From Burkholderiales bacterium (GTDB lineage: Bacteria; Pseudomonadota; Gammaproteobacteria; Burkholderiales; SG8-41): a stretch of DNA of 64,000 bases. Below, one piece after another: positions 60,046-64,000 of this stretch; positions within the stretch are counted from its first letter, which is position 1, and each line of letters starts with the position of its first letter. A model generated the notes under the pieces. It saw only the letters and a list, made by a program, of their open reading frames with translations. It made no database searches and was not told where the DNA came from. Where the stretch lies: positions 154,725-218,724 of the forward strand of contig JAHCAG010000001.1 of assembly GCA_019635015.1 (NCBI GenBank), written 5' to 3'. Both the position numbers and the translations under genes were made by a program.

Positions 60046-61158
60046 ATGGCCGATGCACTGGACTTCACAGAGAAACCATCCGTTCTGATCGTTGATGACA
60101 CGCCGGAGAATCTCACCCTGATGAACGGGCTGCTGAAGGACGTTTACAGGACCCGGGTGGCCAACAACGGGGAGCGCGCACTGAAGCTGGCTGCGACCGA
60201 CCCGCTGCCCGACATCATCCTGCTCGACATCATGATGCCGGGCATTGATGGTTATGAAGTCTGCAGGCGCCTGAAGGCTGATCCGTTGACGGCGGATATT
60301 CCGGTGATATTTCTGACGGCGAAAACCCAGATCGAGGATGAGCAGGCCGGCTTTGATGTCGGCTGCGTCGACTACATCACGAAGCCGATCAGCCCCCCGA
60401 TAGTCATGGCGCGTGTCAAAACACAGCTGATCCTCAAGCACGCGCGGGATTTCCTGAGGGACCAGAATGCCTTTCTGGAATCCGAGGTGCAAAAGCGGAC
60501 ACGGGAAGTGCAGGTCGTCCAGGATGTGACGATTATGGCCATGGCATCGCTGGCGGAGACGAGGGATAACGAGACCGGAAACCACATCCGGCGCACCCAG
60601 GGTTATGTCCGTCTCCTGGCGACAAGTCTGAAGGAATCCGGGCGGATGGCAGACATCCTGACGGATGAATTTATCGAGATTTTGTACAAATCAGCGCCTT
60701 TGCACGATATCGGAAAGGTGGGCATTCCCGACTACATACTGCTCAAGCAGGGCAGATTGACCCCGGAGGAGTTTGAGGTCATGAAAACCCATACCACCCT
60801 GGGCAGGGATGCCATCCTTGCGGCCGAGGCGCTTCTGGACACCCCCAGCTCCTTTCTCGAAACCGCGCGTGACATCGCTTACGGGCATCAGGAGAAATGG
60901 GATGGTTCGGGATATCCGCGGGGAATCGCCGGGGAGCAGATTCCGTTGTCGGCGCGGCTGATGGCGGTCGCGGATGTTTATGATGCACTGATCAGCGAGA
61001 GGCCATACAAAAAGCCGTTCTCCCACGAAGAGGCGGTGGACTTGATCGTCAAAGGTTCGGGCTCGCATTTCGATCCGGAGCTGGTGGAAAGATTCAAGAA
61101 CATTGCAGATCAGTTCAGAATCATTGCCGAGCAGTACAAGGATGCGAAATCCGCGTGA
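60046..61158 (+). CDS. Response regulator with HD-GYP output (c-di-GMP phosphodiesterase, RpfG-like)
   Basis: 370 aa. The receiver domain is at 10-130 with phospho-acceptor D61 (LLDIMMPGIDGYE) and the KP switch lysine. The HD-GYP domain at about 165-360 has LHDIGKVGIPD and GHQEKWDGSGYPRG. Its gene starts 11 bp after the hybrid kinase stop, so the kinase's Hpt histidine is the likely phosphodonor. The output lowers cyclic-di-GMP in response to a periplasmic ligand. Confidence 0.95.
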   Translation: MADALDFTEKPSVLIVDDTPENLTLMNGLLKDVYRTRVANNGERALKLAATDPLPDIILLDIMMPGIDGYEVCRRLKADPLTADIPVIFLTAKTQIEDEQAGFDVGCVDYITKPISPPIVMARVKTQLILKHARDFLRDQNAFLESEVQKRTREVQVVQDVTIMAMASLAETRDNETGNHIRRTQGYVRLLATSLKESGRMADILTDEFIEILYKSAPLHDIGKVGIPDYILLKQGRLTPEEFEVMKTHTTLGRDAILAAEALLDTPSSFLETARDIAYGHQEKWDGSGYPRGIAGEQIPLSARLMAVADVYDALISERPYKKPFSHEEAVDLIVKGSGSHFDPELVERFKNIADQFRIIAEQYKDAKSA

Positions 61159-61174
61159 TGCAACGCAGCCGAGC

Positions 61175-62158
61175 ATGATGGTTGCTTTTGTTGCCTGCCT
61201 GTTTGCGGCAGTTGCAATGGCGATTGCGCGCGATGCGGGGGCGATCGAGGTATATCCGGAGTATCCGCAGCGGCCGATCCGCCTGATCGTCGCCGACTCT
61301 CCCGGTTCGGCGGATGATTTTTTTGCGCGTTCGGTCGGCGAGCGGCTGGAGGTGATGTACCGGCAGCGGGTGATGATCGACACCCGTCCCGGCGCCGGCG
61401 GGCTGATCGGCAACGCGCGGGTGTCGCGGGCTGACGCCGACGGCTACACGCTGGGCATGGTCGGCGTGACCCGCCTGATCACCGCGCTGCTGCGCGAGCA
61501 GCCACCGTACCGCGCGCTGGCTGATGTCACCGGCGTGGCGCATGTCGCCTCGATCACCAATGTGCTGGTGGTTACCCCGGCCCTGCGGGCACGCACGGCG
61601 CAGGAGTTTGTCCGCCACGCCCGCGCGCATCCCGGCGATCTCAATTACGCCTCGCTCGGCATCGGCTCGGCGTCGCATTTTGCCGGCGAGGTGTTTTCGC
61701 GGGCGCTGGGCATCGACGCGGTGCATGTGCCGTACCGCGCGGTGATCAGCACCTTTGCCGAGATGGGCCTCGGCCGCGTGCACTATGCGGTGCTGACATT
61801 GCCGGCGGTGCTGCCCGCGGTGCGCAAGGACCGGTTGCGGCCGCTGGCGGTGATGACGCCGCAGCGCAGCGGTGTGCTGCCGGAGGTGCCGGCGATCCAC
61901 GAGGTCGGCCTGCCGGATGCCCAGTTCGACAGCTGGTCGGGCATCGTCGCCCCGGTGGGCACGCCGCGGCGCGTCGTCGAGCAGTTGCACGGCGACATCG
62001 TGCGCGCGCTGCGCCATGAGCCGCTGCGCAAGCGTTTCCTGTACCAGGGCGCGGAGTCGGTGCCGGAGGGCACGCCCGACGGCTTCATGCGCCACATGCA
62101 GGAGGAGTACCTGCGTTTCGAGGAGATGATCCGCGGCAGCGGCATCCGGCCGGAGTGA
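61175..62158 (+). CDS. Bug-family tripartite tricarboxylate receptor
   Basis: 327 aa from the first ATG at 61175, which gives a compact signal peptide (MMVAFVACLFAAVAMAIA). An in-frame ATG at 61142 would overlap the previous gene. Motifs are RLIVADSPGSADDFFAR, DTRPGAGGLIGNARV and ADGYTLGMV. It lies directly after the kinase/HD-GYP pair. Bug receptors are known to partner with BvgS-like kinases in some species, so a sensory link is conceivable. Confidence 0.85.
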   Translation: MMVAFVACLFAAVAMAIARDAGAIEVYPEYPQRPIRLIVADSPGSADDFFARSVGERLEVMYRQRVMIDTRPGAGGLIGNARVSRADADGYTLGMVGVTRLITALLREQPPYRALADVTGVAHVASITNVLVVTPALRARTAQEFVRHARAHPGDLNYASLGIGSASHFAGEVFSRALGIDAVHVPYRAVISTFAEMGLGRVHYAVLTLPAVLPAVRKDRLRPLAVMTPQRSGVLPEVPAIHEVGLPDAQFDSWSGIVAPVGTPRRVVEQLHGDIVRALRHEPLRKRFLYQGAESVPEGTPDGFMRHMQEEYLRFEEMIRGSGIRPE

Positions 62159-62180
62159 GCGCGGCGACGCTTTCAGAGTG

Positions 62181-63752
62181 TCAGCGCTGCCTGCGCACGG
62201 GTGTCGTGCCGGAGCGTGCCATGATCCACGCAGGGATGATGGCCAGTACGTAGACGATGGCGACCACGAGGAAACTGTCGCGAAATCCCATGGTGTAGGC
62301 CTGTGCGTGGACGACTCTGCCGAGGAAATCCAGCGCTGCCGGACCCTGCAGATACTCGGGCACGCCGGCGCGGGCGAAAAGCGCCTCCATCTGACGCAGC
62401 AGCTCCAGGGTCGTCGAGTTGGCGGCGGTCTGCATCGCGGTCAGCGTGTCGCTGTGGAAAAAAGTCCGGCGGTCGAGCAGGACTGACAGCAGGTTGACAC
62501 CGAAAGCGCCACCCAGCTGACGCACGAAATTGATCATCCCTGCACCCTGACTCAGCAGCTCCGGGGTGACCGCCCGCATCGCGGTAAGGTTCAGGGCCGG
62601 TTTGATCAGCGAGATGCCGATCCGCGACAGCACGACCGCCCAGGCGATGGTCCAGAACGGCATGTTGGTGTCAACGCTGGCGAGCCAGAGAGCCGAAACC
62701 GCAAAGAACAGCAGACCGGTGATGATCAGCAGCGTTGGCGAGATACGGTCGCTCATGTAACCGCCTATGGGCATCAAGGCCCCCATCACCAGACCGGCGG
62801 GCATCAGCAGCAGTCCGGCGGCGAGTGGTGTTGCGTGCTGTATGGTCTGCACGAACAGCGGCACCAGATAGGTGGAGCCGAATATTCCCGCGCCATAGAT
62901 CAGACCCACGGCCGAGGCTGCTGCAAAGCGGGGGTTGGCGAACAGGCGCAGGTTGACGAGCGGCGCGTCGGCTCGCAGCGACCACATGACAAAAGCGCAG
63001 CCGGTGATGGCGGCAACCGCGAACAGCGACAGCACATAGTCCGAGTGCCAGCCTTCGCGTTGTCCGTTTGACAGTGCGGTGAGCAGGGTGGCGATGGCGA
63101 CCGACAGCAGCACGAATCCCGACCAGTCGAAACGCGCGCGGTCATTGCTGTCTTCCCGCCCCGGCAGGAACAGGCTGCCGATGATGATGGCCAGCATGCT
63201 CACGGCCATCGGTGCGAAGAAAATGAATCGCCAGTTGAAGAGATCGATCAACACGCCGCCGAGTGTCGGACCGATTGCCGGACCGAGAATCACGCTCATG
63301 CCGAAAAATCCCATTGCCGCGCCGCGCTGGTTAGGCGGAAACACCCGGAACAGTGTGTACATCGCCAGCGGTTGCAGGATGCCGGCGACGGCGCCCTGCA
63401 CGATGCGGGAGAAGATCAGCACGTTTTCGTTGGGCGCGAGTCCGGCGAGCATCAGTGCCACGATGAACACGGCCAGCGACCCGACGAAGACGTTGCGCTG
63501 GCCGAAACGCTGCATCAACCAGGCATTGAGCAGCATACCGACGGTCATTGCGGCGAGCGTGCCCGTGGACAGCCACTGTGCGCGGTCCTGGCCGATGCCG
63601 AATGCACCCATGATGTCGGGTATCGCGACATTGACGCTGGTGGTGGTCAGCACCGCCGAAATCGTGCCCAGCATCACCGTGACCGTCGCGAGCCAGCGGT
63701 AAGCCGGCCCGTAACGTGCGAACAGTTCTTCAGTCGTTGCGGCGGGCTGCAA
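62181..63752 (-). CDS. DHA2-family multidrug efflux transporter (EmrB/QacA type)
   Basis: 523 aa, 14 membrane helices. Motif A-like GMLLNAWLMQRFGQRNVF and motif C-like GFFGMSVILGPAIGPTLGG are present, with DRAQWLSTGTLAAMTVG in helix 2. It couples drug export to proton entry. It works with a periplasmic membrane-fusion protein, the overlapping gene at 63730. ATG 63752 lies inside the end of that gene, so the pair is translationally coupled. Confidence 0.9.
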   Translation of the reverse strand: MQPAATTEELFARYGPAYRWLATVTVMLGTISAVLTTTSVNVAIPDIMGAFGIGQDRAQWLSTGTLAAMTVGMLLNAWLMQRFGQRNVFVGSLAVFIVALMLAGLAPNENVLIFSRIVQGAVAGILQPLAMYTLFRVFPPNQRGAAMGFFGMSVILGPAIGPTLGGVLIDLFNWRFIFFAPMAVSMLAIIIGSLFLPGREDSNDRARFDWSGFVLLSVAIATLLTALSNGQREGWHSDYVLSLFAVAAITGCAFVMWSLRADAPLVNLRLFANPRFAAASAVGLIYGAGIFGSTYLVPLFVQTIQHATPLAAGLLLMPAGLVMGALMPIGGYMSDRISPTLLIITGLLFFAVSALWLASVDTNMPFWTIAWAVVLSRIGISLIKPALNLTAMRAVTPELLSQGAGMINFVRQLGGAFGVNLLSVLLDRRTFFHSDTLTAMQTAANSTTLELLRQMEALFARAGVPEYLQGPAALDFLGRVVHAQAYTMGFRDSFLVVAIVYVLAIIPAWIMARSGTTPVRRQR

Positions 63753-64000
63753 TGGTCACCTCGACCATCATGCCGGGTCGGAGCGCCGGGTCTTTACCTT
63801 TGAACTGGATGCGCACCGGCAGGCGTTGCGTGATCTTGGTGAAGTTGCCGCTGGGGTTGGGGTCGGGGATCAGCGCGAACTTGCTGGTCGCCGCACGTCC
63901 GATGCGGAAGATTTCACCTTTGAAGGTGCGTCCGGGATAGGCGTCGACCCTGATGTCCGCTTCCATGCCGGGTTTGAGACGGGCAATGTCGGTTTCCTTG
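63730..64000 (-). CDS. EmrA/HlyD-family membrane fusion protein (partial, N-terminus off the right edge)
   Basis: The last 90 or so residues are visible: MEADIRVDAYPGRTFKGEIFRIG, a Ser/Lys turn, then LPVRIQFKGKDPALRPGMMVEVTI, the beta-barrel end of EmrA-type adaptors. It overlaps emrB-type gene 62181-63752 by 23 bp. It bridges the inner-membrane pump and an outer-membrane channel. Confidence 0.85.
   Translation of the reverse strand, partial: KETDIARLKPGMEADIRVDAYPGRTFKGEIFRIGRAATSKFALIPDPNPSGNFTKITQRLPVRIQFKGKDPALRPGMMVEVTIAARRND

Overview
The window is GC-rich DNA from a betaproteobacterium, most likely order Burkholderiales. The main reason is nine Bug/TctC-type periplasmic receptors in 64 kb, a family greatly expanded in that group. 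They sit among IclR, GntR and XRE regulators, tricarboxylate-type transporters, and many small-molecule hydrolases, lyases and dioxygenases. Nothing in the window fixes the species. No rRNA, tRNA, CRISPR array, transposase or integrase was seen.

Layout. 1-5 kb: an XRE regulator diverging from a ketopantoate-reductase-like gene, a SemiSWEET transporter, a TonB-like protein, an integral membrane protein and a metallo-beta-lactamase-fold hydrolase. 5-12 kb: a fused TctA-TctB permease with its TctC receptor on the minus strand, then three orphan Bug receptors on the plus strand. 12-26 kb: metabolic genes (AstE/aspartoacylase-like, DASS transporter, CocE-type hydrolase, two more Bug receptors, an IclR regulator with a sulfatase, UspA, an enolase-superfamily enzyme, an aminotransferase) ending in a MazE/MazF-type pair. 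26-34.5 kb: a coiled-coil membrane protein, gamma-glutamyltransferase, HNH nuclease, Mrr-like membrane nuclease, TerD protein, TauD dioxygenase and a Fic protein with its own repeat-rich promoter. 34.5-38 kb: three hydrolase/reductase genes bounded by decayed gene fragments.

38.0-40.9 kb is a visibly AT-richer island. It holds one tightly overlapping three-gene operon: a MazG-like NTP pyrophosphohydrolase, a divergent thymidylate synthase homologue, and a family-4-like uracil-DNA glycosylase fused to a probable Panacea/DUF4065 domain. I do not recognise this as a named system. Its logic (nucleotide pool, dUMP/dTMP chemistry, uracil or modified-base excision) makes it the best candidate here for an undescribed, possibly anti-phage, system.

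42.2-47.7 kb is a catabolic module (GntR regulator, ornithine-cyclodeaminase-like enzyme, DHDPS-like enzyme, two Bug receptors) bounded by a 96-bp direct repeat. The repeat is the 5' end of the neighbouring ArgH-like lyase gene. 47.8-64 kb: a HicAB pair, small membrane proteins, a GST, a PAS/HD-GYP protein, an aldo/keto reductase, an amidohydrolase and a TAT-type dienelactone hydrolase. These are followed by a large receptor-type hybrid histidine kinase with a REC-HD-GYP response regulator, one more Bug receptor, and a DHA2 multidrug pump with a partial EmrA-type adaptor.

Seven AT-rich intergenic elements share a core fitting the IHF consensus (WATCAA-N4-TTR). Most share flanking sequence as well. 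They look like a dispersed IHF-site repeat family, sometimes next to REP-like palindromes.
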